Assembly: GCA_963701375.1 (NCBI GenBank)
Contig: CAVOZT010000004.1
Span: forward strand, 1,674,001 to 1,738,000
Direction of reading: 5' to 3'
DNA length: 64,000 bases
Source: CAVXTF01 sp963701375
GTDB taxonomy: Bacteria > Actinomycetota > Acidimicrobiia > Acidimicrobiales > CAVXTF01
Part shown: positions 36,586 through 45,830 of the stretch, piece after piece
Layout of the letters: every line of letters begins with the position of its first letter
Numbering within the stretch: the first letter of the stretch is position 1
The notes under the pieces: generated by a model
What the model saw: the letters and a program-made list of their open reading frames with translations, nothing else
Told to the model about the DNA's origin: nothing
Database searches by the model: none
Translations under genes and position numbers: made by a program

Positions 36586-37764
36586 TTATTTTATCTTCTT
36601 CTTCGATTCGCTCCGGGCCACGGCTTTCCCGGCGCTCACCAAGCCGACATTGCCGGATCCAGCGTTGAACAAGGCAACCAGGTGGCTCTGGAACACAGAC
36701 CCATACGGAGTAGCGGTTCCCGAATAACTCGTTAGGAGGGGTCCGATGGTCGTGCACGGTCCGGGGGACCATGCCCACGCTAAGTACGAGACGGCATGTT
36801 TGTCTGCCCACTTCATGTATTGCTTCATGAGCGTCGTCGAGCAGCCGGCCGCCCCGAACTCACCAGTAACGACCGGAACGTGGCGAGTCACCGGTGCCAC
36901 CTCCTTGTTCCAGCAGCTAACAATACTGCAGGTCGTAGACGCATAAATGTGGACGCTCGCTATCAGCTGGTGCAACTGATCGGTTGGTTCGTACGCAAGC
37001 CATTCCGACAAATTGTTCGAAAAATCAACTCCACCAAGTAGCAGTGGCTGACCGGCACCGGCCTGTCGTACGGTGTCGATTAGTTGTTGCATGCCTACAT
37101 AAAGCTGTCCCCCGATCGTGCAGCCGTTCTTCCAGCACGCCCACGAGATTTCCTGGGGTTCGTTGTAGAGGTCGAACATGACTCCGGAGTAGTTGCGGAA
37201 CGCGGTAGCGACTGACGTCCACAGAGCCTTGGAATGCGATGCGTCGGCCATCGGCATCGCCTTCAATTTTGAGTGGTTGCCCTTCGCCGCATAGGTGAGG
37301 GGGAAGTTCGAGTACAGTGCCAGTATTGTCTCGATGTGCGCTGAATTGAGCATCGCGACAAATTTTTCGATGCTCTCGCGATAGTTGGTACTCGTGGTCG
37401 CGTGGGGTTCGCCGTCGAGACCCAGCCAACATTGCTGATTCAACATAATACGAACCGCATTGACGTGCCACGAGGCAAGAGCGGTGATCGAAGCGCTGTC
37501 GGCTGGCATACCAAATGGCTGCGCGTTATGCCCGAGACAATAGTATTGAGAGTTGCTCATATCGACACCAATCAGCCGTACAGGCTGGCCGTTCTGCATC
37601 AACTGGTTGCCCGAAACCGTGATCATTTGAACTTGCGACGCGGGATTGGTACCGGAGGGAGATCCGCCGTTGTCGGTCACCTGATATGTACCCAGCGCGA
37701 TGCCTGCCACGACGAGGATCGCGACGGTTATGAGGGCGATGCGGCGCAATCGCTTGCGTTTCAT
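36586..37764 (-). CDS. GH5-type glycoside hydrolase (cellulase family), exported
   Basis: 392 residues from ATG 37764 (MKRKRLRRIALI). A basic start and one hydrophobic helix give a signal anchor, then a Ser/Pro/Gly linker. The TIM-barrel shows the acid/base Glu in LYNEPQE and the nucleophile Glu in VTGEFGAAGC, with VNAVRIMLNQ and SVHIYAS between. This is the GH5 pattern, usually beta-1,4- or beta-1,3-glucan cleavage. Six cysteines suggest disulfides in an extracellular domain. It converges with the sulfotransferase at 15 bases. In this context it may trim or remodel an exported polysaccharide rather than degrade plant matter. Confidence 0.82.
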   Translation of the reverse strand: MKRKRLRRIALITVAILVVAGIALGTYQVTDNGGSPSGTNPASQVQMITVSGNQLMQNGQPVRLIGVDMSNSQYYCLGHNAQPFGMPADSASITALASWHVNAVRIMLNQQCWLGLDGEPHATTSTNYRESIEKFVAMLNSAHIETILALYSNFPLTYAAKGNHSKLKAMPMADASHSKALWTSVATAFRNYSGVMFDLYNEPQEISWACWKNGCTIGGQLYVGMQQLIDTVRQAGAGQPLLLGGVDFSNNLSEWLAYEPTDQLHQLIASVHIYASTTCSIVSCWNKEVAPVTRHVPVVTGEFGAAGCSTTLMKQYMKWADKHAVSYLAWAWSPGPCTTIGPLLTSYSGTATPYGSVFQSHLVALFNAGSGNVGLVSAGKAVARSESKKKIK

Positions 37765-37829
37765 CTCGTTCAACGTAACCCACCTGCACCGGAACTTTGC
37801 GTCGCCACTGAGCTTGGATCACCCAGAGA

Positions 37830-39053
37830 TCAACAAACGACGCCCGACTTTCGGAGGCGGTCGACATCGTCAGGAAGGAAGCCGAGCTCCGCGAGCACGT
37901 CGTCGGTGTGTTGTCCCAGAAGCGGCGGCGGGCTCTCTTGGAGTGATCTGGCGCCATCTCGCCTCATGGGCATCCCTACGAGGCGCAGGGGTCCGGCCTC
38001 GGGGTGCACCGAGGTTCCCATCAGACCCAGTACGTCGAGCTGTTCGTCGTTCACCAGATCCGCGACGGAACGAACGGGGCTGCAAGGAATAGAGCGTTCC
38101 GTGAGCTGCTCGTACCATTCTTCCGCGCTGCGGGCGGCGAGGAGCCCGACGAGGATCTCGCGAAGTTCGCCGCGGTTCGCAACCCTCGATGGATTCGTAC
38201 TGAAGCGCTGGTCGCTCACTAGGTCGGGCCTGCCGAGCACTTCGACGAAAGTCGCGAACAGCCTGTCGTTCGCAGCCGCGACCATTAGGCCGCCTTGCGC
38301 TGTTTCGAACACCTCGTAAGGGGCGATGAAGGACGCTGTGGTGCCCTGCCTGTGGGGTACGACGCCGGAGCCCAGAAATCCCGCGATGTGGTAGGAGAGC
38401 CACCACGTGGCGACCTCGTAGAGGCTGGTCTCGACTCGCGATCCCTCACCGCTCGACTCGCGTGCCGCCAACGAGGCGAGGATGCCGACGGCAGCCCAAA
38501 GTCCCGTTCCGAGATCAATGGCTCCGATCCCGAGCCTTACGGGCGGCCCGTCGGGCTCGCCGGTGATGCTCATGATCCCCGAGTAAGCCTGCAGGACCGG
38601 GTCGTATCCCGGCCTGCCCGCTTGAGGACCTTCCTGCCCGAAGGCGGACAGCGAGCAATAGATGAGCCGCTGGTTCGCAGCCCGAAGCGTCCCGTAGCCG
38701 AGCCCGCGCCGATCGAGGGAACCAGGACGGAAGCTCTCCACAAGCACGTCCGCCCGAGATGCGAGAGCTCTTATGATTTCGACGCCTTCTGGGCGGTCTA
38801 GGTCAACCGCCAAGCTGCGCTTGTTGCGGTTGGCGGCAAGGAACGTCGCGCTCACGCCGCCCCAATGCGGAGGAGCCCAAGACCGCGTGTCGTCGCCTGC
38901 ACCAGGCTGTTCGACCTTGATCACATCCGCACCAAGGTCGGCGAGGAGCATGGTGCAGTAGGGCCCCGCGAGATTGCGCGTTAGGTCGACCACGCGGAGG
39001 CCTCGAAAGACTCCGCCACCTGCATCCCTGCCCGTCTCGAGTGGTTCTTGCAC
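37830..39053 (-). CDS. CaiB/BaiF CoA-transferase (single domain)
   Basis: 407 residues, GTG start. Typical class III features: FRGLRVVDLTRNLAGPYCTMLLADLGADVIKVE at the start, catalytic Asp in GIGAIDLGTGLWAAVG, and the C-terminal HTDDVLAELGF. It would shift CoA between acyl-CoA and a carboxylate. The single domain contrasts with the double protein at 24068. No obvious pathway partner is adjacent: upstream is a 789-base gap and downstream the GH5 gene. Confidence 0.88.
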   Translation of the reverse strand: MQEPLETGRDAGGGVFRGLRVVDLTRNLAGPYCTMLLADLGADVIKVEQPGAGDDTRSWAPPHWGGVSATFLAANRNKRSLAVDLDRPEGVEIIRALASRADVLVESFRPGSLDRRGLGYGTLRAANQRLIYCSLSAFGQEGPQAGRPGYDPVLQAYSGIMSITGEPDGPPVRLGIGAIDLGTGLWAAVGILASLAARESSGEGSRVETSLYEVATWWLSYHIAGFLGSGVVPHRQGTTASFIAPYEVFETAQGGLMVAAANDRLFATFVEVLGRPDLVSDQRFSTNPSRVANRGELREILVGLLAARSAEEWYEQLTERSIPCSPVRSVADLVNDEQLDVLGLMGTSVHPEAGPLRLVGMPMRRDGARSLQESPPPLLGQHTDDVLAELGFLPDDVDRLRKSGVVC

Positions 39054-39842
39054 CTATCGGTCGATCATCGCTTGTTCAGTCGCAAGCTCAGCTCGGAGCA
39101 GGGAGAAAGAGCCCCCTTGTAAGGGACGGTGGAAGCCCTTCGTTCGAGTTCTGTGCCGAAGGCGACGCGACGGGTCGCAGTGCCGTTGTTGTTGATTCTC
39201 ATGAAGATCTCGTACATCTTGCCAGGCGGAGCCGTTCCGAGCAGGGTCCTGAAGTGCTCCAACTGGCGGGGTCCTACGTCACGTTGTTGGTCTTGGCCGG
39301 TGTTTCAGGGCCGGCCAACCGACCTCGGGCGTTCTTGATTCGACTTGGCGAATTCGCCCGACGACCTGGAGTTCTCCGTCATCCCACCGCCCTGACCGGT
39401 CATGACGTCTTCGAACGTCATCTTGCCTACGCTATTCGCCGTCTCTTAGGCGATGGTCTTGCTCTTCGCCTGGGCCGATCGCGAGACCTTGGATCGGAAC
39501 GTTCGCCGACTACGACGACCCTGAGCTCAGCAGATCGCGGACTACGAGTAACGGCTTTCAGTATGCGAATCTGACCGGGACATGCTTCTCTTGCATTGGC
39601 CCACGAATCCTCCTTCTTGCCCAGACTCCGGGAAGGAGCGCGCTTACGATGGGGAAGCTCGCGTCATCCACCGCACGAGTGACGTCGAGGTCAACGTCGA
39701 CAGGTATTCACGAAACGGTCGTCAAAGGCCCGCAATACTGGGCCAACCATGTGTTGGTGAGTCGGCGACTTATCGTTTCAGTCACAGGAGGGCCGATGAT
39801 CTCGAGGGCAACAAGGCGGCAGTGCCTCGTCGCGACACGTCC
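39054..39842. other. 789-base stretch without a supportable gene
   Basis: Several overlapping frames of 60-180 codons are open on both strands, but none shows a recognisable motif, a good ribosome-binding site or a protein-like composition throughout. A minus-strand stretch near 39065-39430 contains short protein-like segments (EHFRTLLGTAPPG, EDVMTGQGGG) separated by a stop, which may be a decayed gene. I see no inverted repeat or target duplication that would mark an insertion sequence. Confidence 0.5.
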
Positions 39843-40799
39843 ATGCTAACTGGTCGGCGGCTCGGCCCAAGGCCTGTACTTGTGGTGGGCGTGCCTCGAT
39901 CGGGGACCACGTGGACAGCCAACGTGCTCGGGGCTTCTGAAGGTGCGAGTGTCGTTATGGAGCCCGACAACGAAAAGTTATCTGCCCCGGCCATCTGGGC
40001 CAAAGCAGGGCTTGGGCGTTTTCCCGTTCTTGGTGCAGGTGACAATGCGCGACGATACGCGCGACTTTGGCGCTGGGCACTGTCCGGGGCTGGGAGTAAT
40101 CGCAGGCTCCGCCTCGCGCAACGTCTCGTTCGCCATGCCACGGGCGAGGATCTCGAGGCACTGGTCCAGGGCCGCGAACCAATGGCACTTCGGATGTCTG
40201 GGATTCTCGGATCATATCCGCATGCGGCGCCTGCGACGGGTGTCGTCATAGCCAAGTCCGTCCACGCATGTCTCGCCATCGAATGGTTGGCGGCGCGCTT
40301 CGACGTAGACGTTCTCATCGTCTTGCGTCACCCTGCCAACGTACTTGCAAGTTGGTTGGAGCTTGAGTTACCGGATCGCGACCGCGATCTGGGTTCGCTG
40401 ATCGAGATTCAGGAAAAGTACTCGAAGCCGTGGGGTGTTCCTGTCGTGGGACACCGAGTCTTAGATCGAGCTGTTTGGCAGGTCGGTTTGTTGACCTGCG
40501 CACTCGAGGATGCGCTTTCCCGGCACCCCGAATGGCACGTACGTACTCACGAGCAACTCTGCTCCAACTCACAAGCTCAGTTCCAAAGTCTCGCGGCCGA
40601 TCTCGGGCTCACGCTGGGCGATGCAGCAATCGACTTGCTGAGGCGCAGCGACAAGGCTGGGTCCGGCTTCGCGGTTAAGAGAGAGGCTTCTGGGTTGGCG
40701 GATAGCTGGCGCCACCGTCTCGGGGAGCAGGAGGTGGAAACGCTCAAGCGGGTGCTCCGCACGTTTCCGCTTAGAACCTGGGATATCACCGACCAATGA
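39843..40799 (+). CDS. Sulfotransferase, third copy
   Basis: 318 residues from ATG 39843. The loop VLVVGVPRSGTTWTANVLG is the 5'-phosphosulfate site, and VLIVLRHPANVLASWLELEL the 3'-phosphate site. The C-terminal half (RTHEQLCSNSQAQFQSLAADLGL) matches the sulfotransferase helix where a partner loop usually lies. It differs from the other two copies, lacking the RYEDLV segment, so it is a separate subfamily and not a recent duplicate. The frame is open upstream to 39582, but no family similarity starts earlier. Confidence 0.82.
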   Translation: MLTGRRLGPRPVLVVGVPRSGTTWTANVLGASEGASVVMEPDNEKLSAPAIWAKAGLGRFPVLGAGDNARRYARLWRWALSGAGSNRRLRLAQRLVRHATGEDLEALVQGREPMALRMSGILGSYPHAAPATGVVIAKSVHACLAIEWLAARFDVDVLIVLRHPANVLASWLELELPDRDRDLGSLIEIQEKYSKPWGVPVVGHRVLDRAVWQVGLLTCALEDALSRHPEWHVRTHEQLCSNSQAQFQSLAADLGLTLGDAAIDLLRRSDKAGSGFAVKREASGLADSWRHRLGEQEVETLKRVLRTFPLRTWDITDQ

Positions 40800-41071
40800 T
40801 TGGAGCGCCTCCGACACTGGCATACCCAGCAAGGTCCGTTAAAGGCGCCAGAAAACATCTATTGAACTCTCAGTAGGAGCACGTTCTCATCGGAGCACAA
40901 GGGACGTTCGAGGCTACGTGATGATTTGCCGTGAGATATCGGCGCTATGAGGACTCTTGAGTTCAGGGTTACGCATGCTCAGAATGCTCGTCACGCATGA
41001 ATGCGACAATCTCGGTCGTCGTCGCGACCGATTCCATTGCGACTTGAAACGTCCGGTTGGACGGGCGGACC

Positions 41072-42106
41072 TCAAGTTTCGGCCGTATCGGATGCCGAGA
41101 CGTTCACTTCGGGCCTCCGCTGTTCCGCCAACGCGTACAGGCTGAGCGCCTTGCGGTCGGCATCTGTCAGAGGTGGCTGCACGAGGCTGCGAGGCCATAG
41201 ATGCAGGGCTCGAACCGCGTTGAATTCCGCCGAATAGACGACGATTTGCGCCGCCAGATAGATCCACCAGAGTATCCCGAGCACGATGGCAAAGAACCCG
41301 TACACCTGGCTGACATTCCTGAGCTCGTGGTCCATCAAGAAAACGCCAAGGGTCTGAAGGATGGACCATACGACTCCGGCGAGAATCGCACCCGGCACGA
41401 GCTCGCGCGATCTGATCTCCGCCGGGGTGAGAATGCGAAAGACGATCACCATGAGCGCTACATCTGCGATCGCGCTGAGCAACGCTCCCCCGATCCGAAA
41501 CACCACGCTCTGAGATCCGCTGACCGTTGCAACGGCGGCAAGGCCGGAGGACACAAGCAAGAACACACCACCGACGGCGAACAACAGTCCGGACCGTCCG
41601 AGACGTGGCAGGAATCCCGGACGATGGATCTTCGGGATGTTCCATACCTGTGCCATCGCGTACTGGGCGCTTTGCGATATGCCGGTGGATCCCCAGATCA
41701 GGCCGATGAGCCCGATCGAGAGCCCCACGGGGCTATTGCGGTGAAGCGTCGTAATGTTCGAGCCGAGCTTGTCGCCGATGACGGGGAACTGCGCCAGAGC
41801 CGAATTGACGATGTGCCTTTCGAGTGCCGGGTACGAGCCGGCCACGAAACCGAGCACGGTCACGAGGACAAGCAGTAAGGGAAAAACAGCGAGAAAACCG
41901 TAATAGGTGAGGAGAGCGGCGAGCGACCCTCCATTGTCGTCGCCATATTTCTTCACCACCCCGAATGCGAAAGCCGCAGGACGATGCGTTCGCTGCGCCG
42001 TGTCGATGGCACGCATCACGCGCTGAATGGGGTTTTCTTTCTTGCTTTGTCCGTTGGTTTCGGCAGGCGTGGGACCGATGTCACCGCGGTGAGGGTCAGA
42101 GCTCAC
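41072..42106 (-). CDS. YihY/BrkB-family membrane protein
   Basis: 344 residues with six hydrophobic segments and a polar N-terminus. The pattern GGSLAALLTYYGFLAVFPLLLVLVTVLGF is the hallmark of the YihY/virulence-factor BrkB family, and VYGFFAIVLGILWWIYLAAQIVVYSAEFNAV closes the membrane part. The true function is unsettled; the family was once wrongly called ribonuclease BN. The GTG start overlaps the stop of the LigD-type polymerase (GTGA). Downstream, 40800-41071 has no gene that I can support. Confidence 0.88.
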   Translation of the reverse strand: MSSDPHRGDIGPTPAETNGQSKKENPIQRVMRAIDTAQRTHRPAAFAFGVVKKYGDDNGGSLAALLTYYGFLAVFPLLLVLVTVLGFVAGSYPALERHIVNSALAQFPVIGDKLGSNITTLHRNSPVGLSIGLIGLIWGSTGISQSAQYAMAQVWNIPKIHRPGFLPRLGRSGLLFAVGGVFLLVSSGLAAVATVSGSQSVVFRIGGALLSAIADVALMVIVFRILTPAEIRSRELVPGAILAGVVWSILQTLGVFLMDHELRNVSQVYGFFAIVLGILWWIYLAAQIVVYSAEFNAVRALHLWPRSLVQPPLTDADRKALSLYALAEQRRPEVNVSASDTAET

Positions 42107-43081
42107 GTCTCGCGCTCTACCAGGTCGGCAAGAGCTCGCTTGACGGCACCTGGAACTCGCTGGCGCATCGACTCGACAGGTCCGAACAGATCGCCGTGTT
42201 CTGCAGCTCGCTTCACCGCAACTGGGGCTTCGATGACGAGACTGTTCGGGTCGGCGCCTTCGGCCACAGCGATCACCTCGTCCCAGAACAGGGGGCTCGA
42301 AACAGTGGGTCTCTCGCGAGCTCGAAGCGAGTACACCGCGACAGTTGTCTTCGAGCGGTCGTTTTGGCTCCAGTCGATAAAGACCTTACCCTTGCGAAGC
42401 TGCGTGCTCATCCGTGACACGACGAGATCGGGGTGCTCGGACTCGAGCATGAGAGCAAGAGCATGCGACAGGGTCTTGGTCGTGTCGAAGTCGACCGAGC
42501 TGTTGAGCGGCACGTATATCTGTAAGCCCTTGGACCCCGAAGTCTTCGGTACCGAATGCAGATCCATGCCTTCGAGCTTCTCGCGGAGCCATAGGCCGAC
42601 GATCGCGGCATTCGGTGACTGCGGCCGGCGCGCCGGGATCGAGATCGAAGACCATGACCGTGGGCTGGTCTGCGTTCTTCGCGAGTGCGAGCGACGGGTG
42701 CAGTTCGATCGCCGCCATGTTTCCCAGCCACGCGAGGGTACGCGTGTCCTGCGCATCACAAGCGAGGATCGGGTCGTCCTTGCTGGAAGGCTTCCACGAC
42801 ACACGCTTGACCCAGCTCGGCGCATGCGTCGGGCAGCGCTTCTCGAAGAAAGATTTGTCTTCCACCCCGTTCGGGTACCGCCTGAGGGTGAGGGGCCTGC
42901 CCTTCAGGTGGGGGAGCATGAACGGCGCTATGGCCACGTAGTACCTGATGACATCGCCTTTGGTGAAGCCGGTACGCGGGTAGAGAACCTTGTCGAGGTT
43001 CGAGAACGCGACGGCGCTCTCGAGCTCCTCGAGGCCGTCGGCGCCCTTCCCAACGACTCCTCGCATCTGATTGTCGTCCAT
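42103..43081 (-). CDS. LigD-type DNA polymerase/primase domain protein (frame changes near 42615)
   Basis: The first frame from ATG 43081 has FSNLDKVLYPRTGFTKGDVIRYY, PLTLRRYPNGVEDKSFFEKRCP and the catalytic VFDLDPG. From about 42615 the natural continuation, AAIVGLWLREKLEGMDLHSVPKTSGSKGLQIYVPL, is in another frame. Together they give about 325 residues, the size of a stand-alone LigD polymerase domain (primase-polymerase of non-homologous end joining). No ligase domain or Ku gene is in the window. A TTG at 43084 is an alternative start; both overlap the upstream stop. One indel accounts for the break. Confidence 0.8.
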
Positions 43082-43583
43082 CAATAGATCCCCGCGTCCA
43101 GGCCTGCGGCCAATGTCGCTCCGAGCTCATGAGCGTCATCTTCGACGTCTTGTGAGATCTCGCCCACGACGAGAAGGGCCGGGAGCACCTCGCGCCACTT
43201 CATACCTGTAGCGATTCTCCGGATGCTCGAAGCCGCACCCTCGACGTCGGTATCACCTTTCACGATCATCGCGTACGGCATACCCGCGGTCTGCTCCAGG
43301 CACGGGTGGTACACCCTTTCAAAGAAGTCCTTCACAGCTCCTGACATGTACCCGAAATTCGCGGGCGTCGCGATAAGCACTCCCGATGCCGCGTTCACAT
43401 CCTGCGGTGTGGCATCAAAAGCGTGCTTTATCACGAGAGCTCCAGCGTCGCCCCCGGGAAAATCGCTTCCGACGTCAAGAGCAAGGCGCGCCCCCTGACG
43501 GCAGCGTCCACGAGGCGCTCAGTCCCTCCCGACCGGCTTTGGTAGACGATGAGAAGCCTGGAAGTCCTCTGACGATCTCTCAT
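43081..43583 (-). CDS. Flavodoxin/NADPH-dependent FMN reductase-like protein (frame changes near 43497)
   Basis: ATG 43583 gives RLLIVYQSRSGGTERLVDAAVRG, a flavodoxin phosphate-binding loop. The second frame continues GARLALDVGSDFPGGDAGALVIKHAFD, then ASGVLIATPANFGYMSGAVKDFFERVYHP, the typical FMN-binding segment, and ends at 43081. The break lies in AGGGGGCGCG, and one extra G restores one chain of about 167 residues. It should bind FMN and move electrons. It is coupled to the LigD-type gene by overlap and divergent from the HAD gene. Confidence 0.75.
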
Positions 43584-43626
43584 CCCATAGAGCCTCGCAG
43601 CCTCGCGGCTCTGCCAACATGTCGAA

Positions 43627-44415
43627 ATGCCCGTCCGCCCGACGTCTGGAACCTGGGTGGTCGATCTGGACGGCGTGATCTGGCTGGCGACCAATCCGAT
43701 AGCGGGATCGGCTTCAGCGGTCGAGCGGCTGCGGGCAAACGGAATCCGCGTCCTCTTCGCGACGAACAACGCGGCGACGACCTCCGGTGAGCTCATCGAA
43801 AAGCTGGCGGCCACAGGGATACCCGTGGAAAAGGAGGACCTCGTCTCATCAGCGCAAGCGGCCGCGAATCTGCTCGAATCGGGAGCAAGAGCTTTCGTTT
43901 GTGGGGGAGACGGGGTTCGTGAGGCGCTCAACGACAGGGGCGTCAAGGTGGTCACCGATGGACCTGTCGCAGCCGTGTTGGTCGGCTGGACGAGGTCGTT
44001 CGACTTCGACCTGCTGGCCACTTCGATGACCATCGTCCGCTCGGGGGCACGGCTCATAGGCACGAATGACGATCCCACGTATCCCACTCCCACCGGGCTC
44101 ATCCCCGGCGCGGGCTCGATCCTGGCCGCAGTGGCCCGAGCCTCGCAGGTTGAGCCTGAGGTTGCGGGAAAGCCGTACGCACCGATGGCGGCGCTGGTGC
44201 ACGACAGGGCACCAGACACGGCCCTGGTCGTCGGCGACCGGCCCGCAACGGATGGCCTGTTCGCCAAGAGGATGGGGGTCCCGTTCGCACTCGTTCACTC
44301 GGGGGTAACCCCGGCCAACCACGGGAAGCTCGAACAGGACCCTGACCTCGAAGCGGACAACCTTGCCGGCGTGGTGGACCTGGTGCTCGGCCCGTCGCTA
44401 CCGTTGGGGTCGTGA
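43627..44415 (+). CDS. HAD-superfamily phosphatase, class IIA (NagD-like)
   Basis: 262 residues. Motif I is VVDLDGVIWL (DxD nucleophile), motif II is LFATNNA, the lysine is in VAGKPYAPM, and motif III/IV is VVGDRPATDGLFAKRMG. Members remove phosphate from small molecules such as glycerol-3-phosphate or phosphoglycolate. In Mycobacterium the equivalent gene (Rv1692) lies in the same place before tlyA, and that protein is a glycerol-3-phosphate phosphatase. The stop overlaps the GTG of the next gene. Confidence 0.88.
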   Translation: MPVRPTSGTWVVDLDGVIWLATNPIAGSASAVERLRANGIRVLFATNNAATTSGELIEKLAATGIPVEKEDLVSSAQAAANLLESGARAFVCGGDGVREALNDRGVKVVTDGPVAAVLVGWTRSFDFDLLATSMTIVRSGARLIGTNDDPTYPTPTGLIPGAGSILAAVARASQVEPEVAGKPYAPMAALVHDRAPDTALVVGDRPATDGLFAKRMGVPFALVHSGVTPANHGKLEQDPDLEADNLAGVVDLVLGPSLPLGS

Positions 44416-44984
44416 ACCAGTTAGATGGACTCAGGCGATACATCGAAGCCGCCACCACGCTGACGTTGATCACGCGTGCCCGTGCGGAGGAGCTTGTTAG
44501 AGATCTGGTCGCTTCAGGCGAGCTCGAACGAAGCCGGGCCCAAGACTGGATCGAGGACCTGGTCAAGCGCAGCCGCGAGGCCTCCGAGACGCTCGTTTCC
44601 ACCGTCACCTCAGAGGTGGACCGCCAACTGCGGGATCTTGGCGTGAAGAACCTCGACCTCGATGACCTCGCCCAACGCGTCGCAGCGATCATCGGAAGAG
44701 CAGGGACGGTGGGTCGAACGGTCACGAGTCAGCGATCGCGAGACGGCAACGGGAAGGCCAGCGGCGGGAGCACCGCGAAGAAGGCGTCGTCCCGTAAGAA
44801 ATCCTCTGCCAAATCACAGGCCAAGTCATCAACCGGAAAACCGTCGGCGAAGAAGAACGACTCTGCCGGATCGCCTGGCGCTCGGTCGTCGCCCAAGCAG
44901 AGCGGCAAGGGCTCGAGCTCCAAGAAGACCGAAAAGAAGGTGCCAGCTCAAAGCGGAGCCGAGACGAGCGGGACCGCCACCTGA
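44412..44984 (+). CDS. Phasin-like/histone-tail-like small protein
   Basis: 190 residues. The first about 100 residues are helical and coiled-coil-like (RYIEAATTLTLITRARAEELVRDLVASGELERSRAQDW). The remainder is a Lys/Ser/Ala-rich tail with repeated KKASS-, SAKS- and KPSAKK-like units, as in histone-H1-like or PHA-granule-associated proteins. It may bind nucleic acid through the basic tail, or coat storage granules. It lies in the HAD - small protein - tlyA order seen in other actinomycetes. No enzymatic motif. Confidence 0.75.
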   Translation: MNQLDGLRRYIEAATTLTLITRARAEELVRDLVASGELERSRAQDWIEDLVKRSREASETLVSTVTSEVDRQLRDLGVKNLDLDDLAQRVAAIIGRAGTVGRTVTSQRSRDGNGKASGGSTAKKASSRKKSSAKSQAKSSTGKPSAKKNDSAGSPGARSSPKQSGKGSSSKKTEKKVPAQSGAETSGTAT

Positions 44985-45820
44985 GCTCGACGGGATCTCG
45001 ACGCCGGCTCGATCAGGAGCTGGTTGAACGGCGGCTGGCTGCGACTCGGAGCGAGGCTCAGCAGCTCGTCGAGACGGGAAGGGTCCTCGTCTCCGGAGCG
45101 GTCGCAGACAAGTCCTCGCGACTCGTCGCACGCGCGGAGCCCCTCGTGGTCGTGGCGCCTCGCCGCTTCGTTTCGAGGGGTGGTGACAAGCTCGACGCGG
45201 CGCTCGAGGCATTCGGAACGCAGGTCGAGTTTTTGACATGCCTCGACGCCGGAGCCTCGACCGGAGGTTTTACGGACTGCTTGCTGAAGCGAGGAGCGGC
45301 GCACGTATGGGCGGTCGACGTGGGCCACGGTCAGATCGCACCCGAGCTTCGTGACGACAAAAGGGTCGTCGTGGTGGAACGGTGCAACCTGAGACATGCG
45401 ACTCTCGAGTCCCTCGGTGCCGAACCGTTCGACCTCGTCGCGGCGGACTTGTCGTTCATCTCGCTCACCGCCGTGGCAGCGAAGGTTGCTGGGGAACTCG
45501 CCAGGCCCGGTGCCGAACTAGTCGTGCTGGTAAAGCCGCAGTTCGAGGCTGGCCGGGCAGAAGTGGGTCGCGGCGGAGGAGTGATCAGGGATCCGGCGAT
45601 CTGGCGAGAGGCGATCCTGCGGGTCGGGATCGCGCTCGCGTCACATGGTGCGGCCATCATGGGGGTCATGGCATCGCCCGTTGTCGGACCCGCGGGGAAC
45701 GTCGAGTTCTTCATGCGTGCGCTCGCCGCGACCCCGCAATCAGACTCTGCCTGGGAACTCCTGGTCGACCAGTGCGTCTCCGGAATCGGAGACTCGGCAA
45801 CCGACCAGGCAGGGGAGTAG
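44981..45820 (+). CDS. tlyA: TlyA-type 2'-O rRNA methyltransferase with S4 domain
   Basis: About 279 residues. The S4 RNA-binding domain is SRRRLDQELVERRLAATRSEA...VADKSSRLV. The FtsJ-like domain has RRFVSRGGDKLDAAL, CLDAGASTGGFTDCLL, VWAVDVGHGQ, ADLSFISL and LVKPQFEAGR. TlyA methylates 2'-hydroxyls in 16S and 23S rRNA and in mycobacteria is needed for capreomycin sensitivity. No ATG/GTG/TTG precedes the S4 domain in frame. The best start is CTG 44981, which overlaps the previous stop (CTGA); a GTG at 45146 would remove the S4 domain. Confidence 0.88.
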   Translation: MSSTGSRRRLDQELVERRLAATRSEAQQLVETGRVLVSGAVADKSSRLVARAEPLVVVAPRRFVSRGGDKLDAALEAFGTQVEFLTCLDAGASTGGFTDCLLKRGAAHVWAVDVGHGQIAPELRDDKRVVVVERCNLRHATLESLGAEPFDLVAADLSFISLTAVAAKVAGELARPGAELVVLVKPQFEAGRAEVGRGGGVIRDPAIWREAILRVGIALASHGAAIMGVMASPVVGPAGNVEFFMRALAATPQSDSAWELLVDQCVSGIGDSATDQAGE

Positions 45821-45830
45821 GCCCGCGACC

